From Toxotes chatareus (taxonomy: Eukaryota; Chordata; Actinopteri; Toxotidae), in contig CM028888.1 of the NCBI GenBank assembly GCA_016801885.1, positions 3,518,501 through 3,582,500 of the forward strand: a stretch of DNA of 64,000 bases, in the 5' to 3' direction. Positions 22,441-36,600 of the stretch are shown here, in pieces; the first letter of the stretch is position 1, and each line of letters opens with the position of its first letter. The notes beneath the pieces are model-generated. The model made no database searches. It was not told the DNA's origin and worked only from the letters and a program-made list of their open reading frames with translations. The position numbers and the translations under genes are program-made.

Positions 22441-23999
22441 TCATAGTATAGTAAGGCGTCAAAATCGACCAAATAAAGTCAACATTTTTTTTTACCTCAA
22501 AATGTCATAGTATAGTAAGGCGTTTTTTTTGGCCAAAAAAAGTCAAAAATTTCTTTGACCTCAAAATGTCTTAAAAATCATCATGGTATAGTAAGGCGTC
22601 AAAATCGGCCAAAAAATCTAAAAAAATTTTTTGACCTCAAAATGTCATAAAAAACGTCTTAGTATAGTAAGGCGTTTTTTTCGGCCAAAAAAAGTCAAAA
22701 TTTTTTTTTACCTCAAATTGTCATAAAAAACATCATAGTATAGTAAGGCGTTTTTTTCGGCCAAAAAAAGTCAAAAATTTTTTTTTTACCTCAAATTGTC
22801 ATAAAAAACATCATAGTATAGTAAGGCGTTTTTTTCGGCCAAAAAAAGTCAAAATTTATTTTGACCTGAAAATGTCATAAAAAACGTCATAGTATAGTAA
22901 GGCGTCAAAATCGGCCAAAAAAAGTCAAACATTTTTTTGACCTCAAAATGTCATAAAAAACGTCATAGTATAGTAAGGCGTCAAAATCGTCAAAAAAATG
23001 TCAAAAGAAAATTTGACCTCAAAATGTCATAAAAAACGTCATAGTATAGTAAGGCGTCAAAATCGGCCAAAAAAAGTCAAAAAAATTTTTGACCTGAAAA
23101 TGTCATAAAAAACGTCATAGTATAGTAAGGCGTCAAAATCGGCCGAAAAAAGTCAACATTTTTTTTTTACCTCAAAATGTCATAAAAAACGTCATAGTAT
23201 AGTAAGGCGTCAAAATCGGCCGAAAAAAAGTCAAAATTTTTTTGACCTCAAAATGTCATAAAAAACGTCATAGTATAGTAAGGCGTCAAAATCGGCCAAA
23301 AAAAGTCAAAATTTTTTTGACCTGAAAATGTCATAAAAAACGTCATAGTATAGTAAGTAAGCGCGCCAAAATCGGCCAAAAAAGTCAAAAAATTTTTGAC
23401 CTCAAAATATCATAAAAACGCGTCATAGTATAGTAAAGCGTCAAAATCGGCCAAAAAAGTCAAATTTTTTTTGACCTCAAAATGTCATAAAAAACATCAT
23501 AGTATAGTAAGGGTTTTTTTTCGCCAAAAATGTCAAATTTTTTTTGACCTCAAAATGTCATAAAAAACATCATAGTATAGTAAAGGCCAAAATCGGCCAA
23601 AAAAAGTCAAAATTTTTTTTGACCTCAAAATGTCATGAAAAACGCGTCATAGTATAGTAAGGCGTCAAAATCGGCAAAAAAAGTCAAAAATTTTTTGACC
23701 TCAAAATGTCATGAAAAACGTCATAGTATATAAGGCGTCAAAATCGGCCAAAAAAGTCAAAACATTTTTGACCTGAAAATGTCATAAAAAAACGTCATAG
23801 TATAGTAAGGCGTCAAAATCGGCCAAAAAAAGTCAAAACATTTTTTGACCTCAAAATGTCATAAAAAACGTCATAGTATAGTAAGGCGTAAAAATCGGCC
23901 AAAAAAAGTCAAAAAATTTTTGACCTCAAAATGTCATAAAAAACGTCATAGTATAGTAAGGCGTCAAAATCGGCCAAAAAAAGTCAAAAAATTTTTGAC

Positions 24000-24630
24000 C
24001 TCAAAATGTCATAAAACTGTCATAGTATAGTAAGGCGTCAAAATCGGCCAAAAAATGTCAAAAAAAATTTTGACCTCAAAATGTCATACAAAACGTCATA
24101 GTATAGTAAGGCGTCAAAATCGGCCAAAAAAAGTCAAAAAAATTTTTGACCTCAAAATGTCATAAAAACTGTCATAGTATAGTAAGGCGTCAAAATCGGC
24201 CAAAAAATGTCAAAAAAAATTTTGACCTCAAAATGTCATAAAAAACGTCATATAGTATAGTAAAGGCGTCAAAATCGACCAAAAAAGTCAACATTTTTTT
24301 ACTCAAAATGTCATAAAAAAAACGTCATAGTATAGTAAGGCGTTTTTTTTGGCCAAAAAAAGTGAAAAAATTTTTTGACCTCAAAATGTCTTAAAAAGCG
24401 TCATGGTATAGTAAGGCGTCAAAATCGGCCAAAAAAACTCAAAATTTTTTTTGACCTCAAAATGTCATAAAAACGTCATAGTATAGTAAGGCGTCAAAAT
24501 CGGAAAAAAAAAAAGTCAAAAAATTTTTGACCTCAAAATGTCATAAAACTGTCATAGTATAGTAGTAAGGCGTCAAAATCGCCATAAAATGTCAAAAAAA
24601 ATTTGACCTCAAAATGTCATAAAAAACGTC
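24000..24630. repeat. Left-zone duplicated block (copy B), about 2.19 kb from copy A
   Basis: Shares the copy A variants at a near-constant offset: CTGTCATAG at 24169, ATCGACC at 24274, CATGGTAT at 24402, CTGTCATAG at 24549 (offsets 2188, 2193, 2189, 2187). Differences from copy A are mostly one- to three-base gains or losses. Confidence 0.8.
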
Positions 24631-27600
24631 ATAGTATAGTAAGGCGTCAAAATCGGGCAAAAAAAGTCAAAAATTTTTTTGACCTCAAAATATCATAAAA
24701 ACGCGTCATAGTATAGTAAGGCGTTTTTTGGCCAAAAAAGTCAAAATTTTTTTGACCTCAAAATATCATAAAAATCATCATAGTATATAGTAAGGCGTGT
24801 ATTTTGGCCAAAAAAGTCAAAAAAATTTTTTGACCTCAAAATGTCATAAAAAAACGTCATAGTATAGTAAGGCGTCAAAATCGGCCAAAAAAGTCAAAAT
24901 TTTTTTTTTACCTCAAAATGTCATAAAAAACATCATAGTATAGTAAGGCGTGTTTTTTGGCCAAAAAAGTCAAAAATTTTGACCTCAAAATGTCATAAAA
25001 AAAACATCATAGTATAGTAAAGGCGTCAAAATTTTTTAAAAAAAGTCAAAATTTTTTTTGACCTCAAAATGTCATAAAAAACGTCATAGTATAGTAAGGC
25101 GTTTTTTCGGCCAAAAAATGTCAAAATTTTTTTTGACCTCAAAATGTCATAAAAACGTCATAGTATAGTAAGGCGTCAAAATCGCCAAAAAAAGTCAAAA
25201 CATTTTTTGACCTCAAAATGTCATAAAAAACGTCATAGTATAGTAAAGGCGTCAAAATCGGCCAAAAAAGTCAAAAAATTTTTGACCTCAAAATGTCATA
25301 AAAACGCGTATAGTATAGTAAGGCGTCAAAATCAGCCAAAAAAAGTCAAAACATTTTTTGACCTCAAAATGTCATAAAAAACGTCATAGTATAGTAAGGC
25401 GTCAAAATCGGCCAAAAAAAGTCAACATTTTTTGACCTCAAAATGTCATAAAAAACGTCATAGTATAGTAAGGCGTCAAAATCGCCAAAAAAAGTCAAAA
25501 TTTTTTTTTGACCTCAAAATGTCATAAAAACGCGTCATAGTATAGTATAGTAAGGCGTCAAAATCGGCCAAAAAAAGTCAAAAAAAATTTTGACCTCAAA
25601 ATGTCATAAAAACGTCATAGTATAGTAAGGCGTCAAAATCGCCAAAAAAAGTCAAAAAAATTTTTTGACCTCAAAATGTCGCCAAAAACGCGTCATAGTA
25701 TAGTAAGGCGTTTTCAAAATCGGCCAAAAAAGTCAAAAAATTTTTGACCTCAAAATGTCATAAAAAACATCATAGTATAGTAAGGCCAAAATCGGCCAAA
25801 AATGTCAAAATTTTTTTTGACCTCAAAATGTCATAAAAAACGCGTCATAGTATAGTAAGGCGTCAAAATCGGCCAAAAAAGTCAAACATTTTTTTTTGAC
25901 CTCAAAATGTCAAAAAAACGTCATAGTATAGTATAGTATAAAATCGGCCAAAAAGTCAAAAAAATTTTTGACCTCAAAATGTCATAAAAGCGTCATGGTA
26001 TAGTAAGCGTCAAAATCGCCAAAAAAGTCAAAAATTTTTTTGACCTCAAAATGTCATAAAAAACGTCATAGTATATAGTAAGGCGTCAAAATCGCCCAAA
26101 AAGTCAAAAAAATTTTTTTGACCTCAAAATGTCATAAAAAACGTCATAGTATAGTAAAGGCGTAAAAAATCGGCCAAAAAATCTAAAAAAAAATTTTTTG
26201 ACCTCAAAATGTCATAAAAAACGTCATAGTATAGTATAGTAAGGCGTAAATCGGGCCAAAAAAGTCAAAAAAATTTTGACCTCAAAATGTCATAAAAAAC
26301 GTCATAGTATAGTAAGGCGTCAAAATCGCCAAAAAGTCAAAATTTTTTGACCTCAAAATGTCATAAAAAACGTCATAGTATAGTAAGGCGTCAAAATCGC
26401 CAAAAAAGTCAAAAATTTTTTGACCTCAAAATGTCATAAAAAACGTCATAGTATAGTAAAGCGTCAAAATTGGCAAAAGTCATTTTTTTTGTCAAAAAAT
26501 TTTTTGACCTCAAAATGTCATAAAAAACGTCATAGTATATAGTAAGGCGTCAAAATCGGCCAAAAAAGTCAAAAAATTTTTTGACCTCAAAATGTCATAA
26601 AAAAACGTCATCATAGTATAGTAAAGCGCCAAAATCGGCCAAAAAAGTCAAAATTTTTTTTGACCTCAAAATGTCATAAAAAACGTCATAGTATAGTAAG
26701 GCGTCAAAATCGGCCAAAAATGTCAAAAAAATTTTTGACCTCAAAATGTCATAAAAACGTCATAGTATAGTAAGGCGTCAAAATTGGCCAAAAAAGTCAA
26801 AATTTTTTGACCTCAAAATGTCATAAAAAACGTCATAGTATAGTAAGGCGTCAAAATCGGCCAAAAAAGTCAAAATTTTTTTTGACCTCAAAATGTCATA
26901 AAAAACGTCATAGTATAGTAGTAAGCGTCAAAATCGGCCAAAAAAGTCAAAAAATTTTTTGACCTCAAAATGTCATAAAAAACGTCATAGTATAGTAAGG
27001 CGCCAAATCGGCCAAAAAAGTCAAAAAATTTTTTTTGACCTCAAAATGTCATAAAAAACGTCATAGTATAGTATAGTAAAGCGTCAAAATCGGCCATAAA
27101 ATGTCAAAAAAACGCCATTTTTTGACCTGAAAATGTCATAAAAAACGTCATAGTATAGTATAGTATAGCGTCAAAATCGGCCAAAAAAGTCAAAATTTTT
27201 TTGACCTCAAAATGTCATAAAAAACGTCATAGTATAGTAGTAGGTTTTTTCGGCCAAAAAGTCAAAAATTTTTTTGACCTCAAAATGTCATAAAAAACGT
27301 CATAGTATAGTAGTAAAGGCGTCAAAATCGCCATAAAAAGTCAAAAAATTTTTTGACCTCAAAATGTCATAAAAACGTCATAGTATAGTAAAGCGCCAAA
27401 ATCGCCAAAAAAGTCAAAATTTTTTTTGACCTCAAAATGTCATAAAAAACGTCATAGTATATAGTAAGGCGTCAAAATCGGCCAAAAAAGTCAAAAAATT
27501 TTTTGACCTCAAAATGTCATAAAAAAAACGTCATAGTATAGTAAAGCGTCAAAATCGGCCAAAAAAGTCAAAAATTTTTTTTGACCTCAAAATGTCATAA

Positions 27601-30600
27601 AAAACGTCATAGTATAGTAAGGCGTCAAAATCGGCCAAAAAAAAAGTCAAAAAATTTTTTGACCTCAAAATGTCATAAAAACGTCATAGTATAGTAAGTA
27701 AGCGTCAAAATCGCCAAAAAAAGTCAAAAATTTTTTTGACCTCAAAATGTCATAAAAAACGTCATAGTATAGTAAAGGCGTCAAAATCGCCAAAATGTCA
27801 AAAAAGTCAAAATTTTTTTGACCTCAAAATGTCATAAAAAACGTCATAGTATAGTAAGGCGTCAAAATCGGCCAAAAAGTCAAAATTTTTTTTGACCTCA
27901 AAATGTCAAAAAAAAACATAGTATAGTATAGTAAGCGTCAAAATCGCCAAAAAAGTCAAAATTTTTTTGACCTCAAAATGTCATAAAAAAAACGTCATAG
28001 TATAGTAAGCGTCAAAATCGGCCAAAAAAAGTCAAAATTTTTTTGACCTCAAAATGTCATCAAAAAACGTCATAGTATAGTAAGGCGCGCCAAAATCGGC
28101 CAAAAAAGTCAAAAAATTTTTTTGACCTCAAAATGTCATAAAAAACGTCATAGTATAGTAAGGCGTCAAAATCGCCAAAAAAAGTCAAAAAATTTTTTTG
28201 ACCTCAAAATGTCATAAAAAACGTCATAGTATAGTATAGTAAGGTCAAAATCGGCCAAAAAAGTCAAAAAATTTTTTTGACCTCAAAATGTCATAAAAAA
28301 CGTCATAGTATAGTATAGTAAGGCGTCCAAAAAAATCGCCAAAAGTCAAAAAATTTTTTGACCTCAAAATGTCATAAAAAACGTCATAGTATAGTAGTAG
28401 GCGTCAAAATCGCCAAAAAAGTCAAAAATTTTTTTGACCTCAAAATGTCATAAAAAACGTCATAGTATATAGTAGGCGTCAAAATCGGCCAAAAAAGTCA
28501 AAAAAATTTTTGACCTCAAAATGTCATAAAAAACGTCATAGTATAGTAAGGCGTCAAAATCGGCCAAAAAAGTCCAAATTTTTTTTTGACCTCAAAATGT
28601 CATAAAAAACGTCATAGTATAGTAAGGCGTCAAAATCGCCCAAAAAAAAGTCAAAAAATTTTTTGACCTCAAAATGTCATAAAAAAACATCATAGTATAG
28701 TAGGCGTCAAAATCGGCCAAAAAAGTCAAAAAAATTTTTTGACCTCAAAATGTCATAAAAAACGTCATAGTATAGTAGTAAAGGCGTCAAAATCATAAAA
28801 GCCAAAAAGTCAAAATTTTTTGACCTCAAAATGTCATAAAAAAAACGTCATAGTATAGTAAGGCGTCAAAATCGGCCAAAAAAGTCAAAAAAATTTTTTT
28901 GACCTCAAAATGTCATAAAAAACGTCATAGTATAGTAAGGCGTCAAAATCGCCAAAAAAGTCAAAAATTTTTTGACCTCAAAATGTCATAAAAAACGTCA
29001 TAGTATAGTAAGGCGTCAAAATCGCCAAAAAAGTCAAAAAATTTTTTTGACCTCAAAATGTCATAAAAAACGTCATAGTAGTAGTAAAGGCCAAAATCGG
29101 CCAAAAAAGTCAAAATTTTTTTGACCTCAAAAATGTCATAAAAACGTCATAGTATAGTAAGGCGTCAAAATCGGCCAAAAAGTCAAAAATTTTTTGACCT
29201 CAAAATGTCAAAAAACGTCATAGTATAGTAAGCGCAAAATCGGCCAAAAAAGTCAAAAAATTTTTTGACCTCAAAATGTCATAAAAAACGTCATATAGTA
29301 TAGTAAGGCGTCAAAATCGGCAAAAAAAAGTCAAAAAATTTTTTGACCTCAAATGTCATAAAAAAAACGCTATATAGTATAGTAAGGCCAAAATCGCCAA
29401 AAAAGTCAAAAATTTTTTTGACCTCAAAATGTCATAAAAAACGCATATATATAGTAAGGCGTCAAAATCGCAAAAAAGTCAAAAAATTTTTTGACCTCAA
29501 AATGTCATAAAAAACGTCATAGTATAGTAAGGCGTCAAAATCGCCAAAAAAGTCAAAAAATTTTTTGACCTCAAAATGTCATAAAAACGCTCATAGTATA
29601 GTAGGTAGGCGCCAAAATCGCCAAAAAGTCAAATTTTTTTTGACCTCAAAATGTCATAAAAAACGCCATAGTATAGTAAGTATGCCAAAATCGCCAAAAG
29701 TCAAAAATTTTTTTTGACCTCAAAATGTCATAAAAAACGCATAGTATAGTATAGCCAAAAAAATTTTTTTGACTCAAATGTCATAAAAATCATAGTATAG
29801 TAAAAAAAAAAAGTCAAAGTTTTTTTTGACCTCAAAATGTCATAAAAACGTCATAGTATATAGTAAGGCCAAAATCGCCAAAAAAGTCAAAAAATTTTTT
29901 GACCTCAAAATGTCATAAAAAACGCCATAGTATAGTATAGTAAGGCCAAAAATCGCCAAAAAAGTCAAAATTTTTTTTGACCTCAAAATGTCATAAAAAA
30001 ACGCCATAGTATAGTAAGGCAAAATCGCCAAAAAAGTCAAAAATTTTTTGACCTCAAAATGTCATAAAAACGTCATAGTATAGTAAAGCATGTCAAAATC
30101 GCCAAAAAAGTCAAAAATTTTTTTTGACCTCAAAATGTCATAAAAAACGCCATAGTATAGTAAGGCGCAAAATCGGCCAAAAAAAGTCAAAAATTTTTTT
30201 GACCTCAAAATGTCATAAAAAACGTCATAGTATAGTAGTAGGCGCCAAAATCGCCAAAAAAGTCAAAAAATTTTTTGACCTCAAAATGTCATAAAAAACG
30301 CCATAGTATAGTAAGGCAAAATGTCATAAAAATCGCCAAAAAAGCCAAAAAGTCAAAATTTTTTTTGACCTCAAAATGTCATAAAAAACGCTCATAGTAT
30401 AGTAAGGCGTCAAAATCGGCCAAAAAAGTCAAATTTTTTTTGACCTCAAAATGTCATAAAAAAACGCCATAGTATAGTAAGGCGCCAAAATCGCCAAAAA
30501 AGTCAAAATTTTTGACCTCAAAATGTCAAAAAAACGTCATAGTATAGTATAGTAACGTATAGTATAGGCCAAAATCGCCAAAAAAGTCATAAAAAAGCCA

Positions 30601-33600
30601 TTTTTTTTTGACCTCAAAATGTCATAAAAACGTCATAGTATAGTAAGTATGGCGTCAAAATCGCCGCAAAAAGTCAAAAATTTTTGACCTCAAAATGTCA
30701 TAAAAAACGCCATAGTATAGTATAGGCGTCAAAATCGCCAAAAAGTCAAAAATTTTTTTTGACCTCAAAATGTCATAAAAAACGCCATAGTATAGTAAAG
30801 CGCCAAAATCGCCAAAAAGTCAAAAATTTTTTTTGACCTCAAAATGTCATAAAAAACGTCATAGTATAGTAGTAAGGCCAAAATCGCCAAAAAAGTCAAA
30901 AAAAATTTTTTGACCTCAAAATGTCATAAAAAACGCCATAGTATAGTATATATGCCAAAATCGCCAAAAAAGTCAAATTTTTTTTTTGACCTCAAAATGT
31001 CATAAAAAACGCCATAGTATAGTATAGGCGCCAAAATCGCAAAAAAGTCAAAAATTTTTTGACCTCAAAATGTCATAAAAACGCTATAGTATATAGTATA
31101 GTAAGTCAAATTTTTTTCAAAATCGCCAAAAAAGTCAAAAAAGTTTTTTTTGACCTCAAAATGTCATAAAAAACGCCATAGTATAGTAATGCCAAAAATC
31201 GCCAAAAAAGTCAAAATTTTTTGACCTCAAATGTCATAAAAAAATGTCATATAAAATCGCCAAAAGTCAAAAAGTTTTTGACCTCAAATGTCATAAAAAA
31301 ATCATATAGTAAAAGGCGCCAAAATCGGCCAAAAAAGTCAAAAATTTTTGACCTCAAAATGTCATAAAAAAACGTCATAGTATAGTATATGCCAAAATCG
31401 CCAAAAAAGTCAAAAAAATTTTTTTGACCTCAAAATGTCATAAAAAACGTCATAGTATAGTAATATGTGCAAAATCGGCCAAAAAGTCAAAAATTTTTTG
31501 ACCTCAAAATGTCATAAAAAACGCCATAGTATAGTAAGGCGCCAAAATCGAAAAAAAAAAGTCAAAAATTTTTTGACCTCAAAATGTCATAAAAACGCCA
31601 TAGTATAGTAGTAGGCCAAAATCGGCCAAAAAGTCAAATTTTTTTTGACCTCAAAATGTCATAAAAAACGCCATAGTATAGTAAAAACAAAAAGTCAAAA
31701 AATTTTTTGACCTCAAAATGTCAAAAAACGCCATAGTATAGTAATGCCAAATCGCCAAAAAGTCAAAAATTTTTTTTTGACCTCAAAATGTCATAAAAAA
31801 ACGTCATAGTATAGTAAGCGCCAAAATCGCCAAAAAAGTCAAAAAAATTTTTTGACCTCAAAATGTCATAAAAAACGTCATAGTATAGTAAGGCGTCAAA
31901 ATCGGCCAAAAAGTCAAAATTTTTTGACCTCAAATGTCATCAAAAAACGTCATAGTATAGTAGTAGGGTGCAAATCGCAAAAAAGTCAAAAATTTTTTTT
32001 CAAAACCATAAAAATGTCATATAAAAACGCCATAGTATAGTATTTTTTGGCGCCAAAAAGTCAAAAAAAATTTTTTTGACCTCAAAATGTCATAAAAACG
32101 CATATAGTATAGTAAGCGCCAAAATCGCCAAAAAAGTCAAAAATTTTTTTGACCTCAAAATGTCATAAAAAACGCCATAGTATATAGTATAGGCGCCAAA
32201 ATCGCCAAAAAAGTCAAAATTTTTTTGACCTCAAAATGTCAAAAAACGCCATAGTATAGTAAGGCGCCAAAATCGGCCAAAAAAGTCAAAAAATTTTTTT
32301 GACCTCAAAATGTCATAAAAAACATCATAGTATAGTAGTAAATCGCCAAAAAGTCAAAAATTTTTGCCAAAAAGTCATAAAAAATTTTTTTTCAAACCTC
32401 AAAATGTCATAAAAAAACGCTCATAGTATATAAAAGGCGCCATAAAATCGGCCAAAATCGCCAAAAAGTCAAAATTTTTTTTTTGACCTCAAATGTCATA
32501 AAAACGCCATAGTATAGTATATGCCAAATCGCCAAAAAAGTCAAAATTTTTTTTGACCTCAAAATGTCATAAAAAACGCTATAGTATATAGTATATGCCA
32601 AAATCGCCAAAAAGTCAAAAATTTTTTGACCTCAAATGTCATAAAAAAACGCCATAGTATAGTAAGGCGCAAAATCGGCCAAAAAGTCAAAAATTTTTTG
32701 ACCTCAAAATGTCATAAAAAACGCATAGTATATAGTATAGGCCAAAATCGCCAAAAAAAGTCAAAAATTTTTTGACCTCAAAATGTCATAAAAAACGTCA
32801 TAGTATAGTAAGGCGCCAAAATCGCCAAAAAAGTCAAAAATTTTTTTTTGACCTCAAAATGTCATAAAAAACGTCATAGTATAGTATAATGCAAAATCGC
32901 CAAAAAAGTCAAAATTTTTGACCTCAAATGTCCTAAAAATGTCATAGTATAAAACGCCAAATAGACAAAATAGTCAAAAAATTTTTGACCTCAAAATGTC
33001 ATAAAAAAAAGTCAAAATATTTTTTTGACCTCAAAATGTCTCAAAATGTCAAAAAAACGCCATAGTATAGTAAAGGCCAAAATCGGCCAAAAAGTCAAAA
33101 AATTTTTTTTGACCTCAAAATGTCATAAAAAACGTCATAGTATAGTATAGGCCAAATCGCCAAAAAAGTCAAAAAATTTTTTTGACCTCAAAATGTCATA
33201 AAAAACGCCATATAGTATAGTAGGCGCCAAAATCGCAAAAAGTCAAAATTTTTTTTGACCTCAAAATGTCATAAAAAACGCATATAGTATAGTAGGCAAA
33301 ATCGCCAAAAAGTCAAAAAATTTTTTTGACCTCAAATGTCATAAAAAAACGCCATAGTATAGTAGTATGTCAAAATCGCCAAAAAGTCAAAATTTTTTTT
33401 GACCTCAAAATGTCATAAAAACGTCATAGTATAGTAAGGCTTTTTTCGCCAAAAAGTCAAAAATTTTTGACCTCAAAATGTCATAAAAAGTCATAAAATT
33501 TTTTTTGACCTCAAAATGTCATAAAAAACGCCATAGTATAGTATATGCCAAAATCGCCAAAAAAGTCAAAATTTTTTGACCTCAAAATGTCATAAAAACG

Positions 33601-36600
33601 CCATAGTATAGTAGTAGGCGCCAAAATCGCCAAAAAAGTCAAAAATTTTTTTGACCTCAAAATGTCATAAAAAACGTCATAGTATAGTATAGCGTCAAAA
33701 TCGCCAAAAAAGTCAAAAATTTTTTGACCTCAAAATGTCATAAAAACGCCATAGTATAGTAAGCATGTCAAAATCGGCAAAAAGTCAAAAAATTTTTTTG
33801 ACCTCAAAATGTCATAAAAAACGTCATAGTATAGTAAGGCGCCAAAATCGCAAAAAAGTCAAAAATTTTTTTGACCTCAAAATGTCATAGTATAAAAACG
33901 CCATAGTATAGTAAATTTTTGACCCAAAATCGCCAAAAAAGTCAAGTATTTTTTGACCTCAAAATGTCATAAAAAACGTCATAGTATAGTAGTATAGTAA
34001 GGCGCCAAAATCGCCAAAAAAGTCAAAAATTTTTTGACCTCAAAATGTCATCAAAAAACGCCATATATAGTAGCGCCAAAATCGCCAAAAAAGTCAAAAT
34101 TTTTTTGACCTCAAAATGTCATAAAAAACGCCATAGTATAGTAAGGCCAAAATCGCCAAAAAGTCAAAATTTTTTTTTGACTCAAAATGTCATAAAAAAC
34201 GTCATAGTATAGTATGCCAAAATCGCCAAAAAAGTCAAAAATTTTTTTGACCTCAAAATGTCATAAAAAAACGCCATAGTATAGTATAGGCGCCAAAATC
34301 GCCAAAAAAAATTTTTTGACCTCAAAATTTTTGACCTCAAAATGTCATAAAAACGCCATAGTATAGTATTTAAGGCCAAAATGTCAAAAAAAGTCAAAAG
34401 TTTTTTTGACCTCAAAATGTCATAAAAACGCTCATAGTATAGTAACGTCATAGTATAAATCGCCAAAAAAAGTCAAAAAAAATTTTTTTTGACCTCAAAT
34501 GTCATAAAAAACGCCATAGTATAGTAAGCTTTCAAAATCGCCAAAAAAGTCAAAAATTTTTTTTTGACCTCAAAATGTCATAAAAACGTCATAGTATAGT
34601 AAGGCGTCAAAATCGGCAAAAAGTCAAAAATTTTTTTTGACCTCAAAATGTCATAAAAACGTCATATAGTATAGTAAATTTTCGCCAAAAAAGTTTTTTT
34701 GACCTCAAAATGTCATAAAAAAAAATTTTTTTCGCCAAAAAGTCAAAATTTTTTTGACCTCAAAATGTCATAAAAAACGCCATAGTATAGTATGCCAAAA
34801 TCGCCAAAAAAGTCAAAAAATTTTTTTTTGACCTCAAAATGTCATAAAAAACGCATATATATAGTAAGGCCAAAATCAAAAAAAAAGTCAAAAAATTTTT
34901 TTTGACCTCAAATGTCATAAAAAACGCCATAGTATAGTAAAATGTCAAAATCGGCCAAAAAGTCAAAAAAAGTTTTTTTGACCTCAAAATGTCATAAAAA
35001 ACGCCATAGTATAGTAAGGCGCCAAAATCGCCAAAAAAAAAAAAAATTTTTTTTGACCTCAAAATGTCATAAAAAACGTCATAGTATATAGTAAGGCCAA
35101 ATCGCCAAAAGTCAAAATTTTTTTGACTCAAAATGTCATAAAAAAACGCCATAGTAGTAAGGCGCCAAAGCCGCAAAAAAGTCAAAAATTTTTTGACCTC
35201 AAATGTCATAAAAAAATCATAGTATAGTAATAGTCAAAAAGTCAAAAAATTGACCGCAAAAAAAGTAAAAATATTTTTGACCTCAAATGTCAAATGTCAT
35301 AAAATCGCATAGTATAGTAGGCCAAAAGTCAAAAAAAAATTTTTTTGACCTCAAAATGTCATAAAAAACGTCATAGTATAGTAAGGCGCCAAAATCGCCA
35401 AAAAGTCAAAAATTTTTTTGACCTCAAAATGTCATAAAAAACGCCATAGTATAGTAGGCTGCAAAATTCGCCAAAAAAAGTCAATTTTTTTTTTCAAAAT
35501 GTCATAAAAAATGTCATCATATAAAAAACGCCATAGTATAGTATGACCTCAAATGTCATAAAAAAAAAAGTCAAAAATTTTTTTGACCTCAAAATGTCAT
35601 AAAAAACGTCATAGTATAGTATATGTCAAAATCGCCAAAAAAGTCAAAAATTTTTTTGACCTCAAAATGTCATATAAAAAACGCCATAGTATAGTAGTAG
35701 GCCAAAATCGCCAAAAAGTCAAAAATTTTTTTGACCTCAAAATGTCATCAAAAAACGCCATAGTATAGTAAGGCGCCAAAATCAAAAAAAAGCAAAAAAA
35801 TTTTTTTTGACCTCAAAATGTCATAAAAAAAACGCCATAGTATAGTATATGTCAAATCGGCCAAAAAGTCAAAAATTTTTTTTGACCTCAAATGTCATAA
35901 AAAACGCCATAGTATAGTAGGCGTCAAAATCGCCAAAAAGTCAAAATTTTTTTGACCTCAAAATGTCATAAAAAACGTCATAGTATATAGTATATGCAAA
36001 ATCGCCAAAAAGTCAAAAATTTTTTTGACCTCAAAATGTCATAAAAACGTCATAGTATAGTATATGCCAAAATCGCCAAAAAAGTCAAAATTTTTTTTTG
36101 ACCTCAAAATGTCATAAAAATGTCATAAAAACGCCAAAATAGTCAAAATTTTTTGACCTCAAAATGTCATAAAAAACGCCATAGTATAGTAAGGCGCCAA
36201 AATCGCCAAAAAGTCAAAAATTTTTTTGACCTCAAAATGTCATAAAAAACGTCATAGTATAGTATAGTATGCCAAAATCGCCAAAAAAGTCAAAATTTTT
36301 TTTTTGACCTCAAAATGTCATAAAAAACGTCATAGTATAGTAAGGCGCCAAAATCGCCAAAAAAGTCAAAATTTTTTTTTGACCTCAAATGTCATAAAAA
36401 AAAACGTATAGTATAGTATATGTCAAAATCGCCAAAAAAGCAAAAAAAATTTTTTTGACCTCAAAATGTCATAAAAAAACGTCATAGTATAGTAAGGCGC
36501 CAAATCGGCAAAAAGTCAAAATTTTTTTTGACTCAAATGTCATAAAAAACGTCATAGTATATAAGGCGCCAAAATCGCCAAAAAGTCAAAAAATTTTTCA

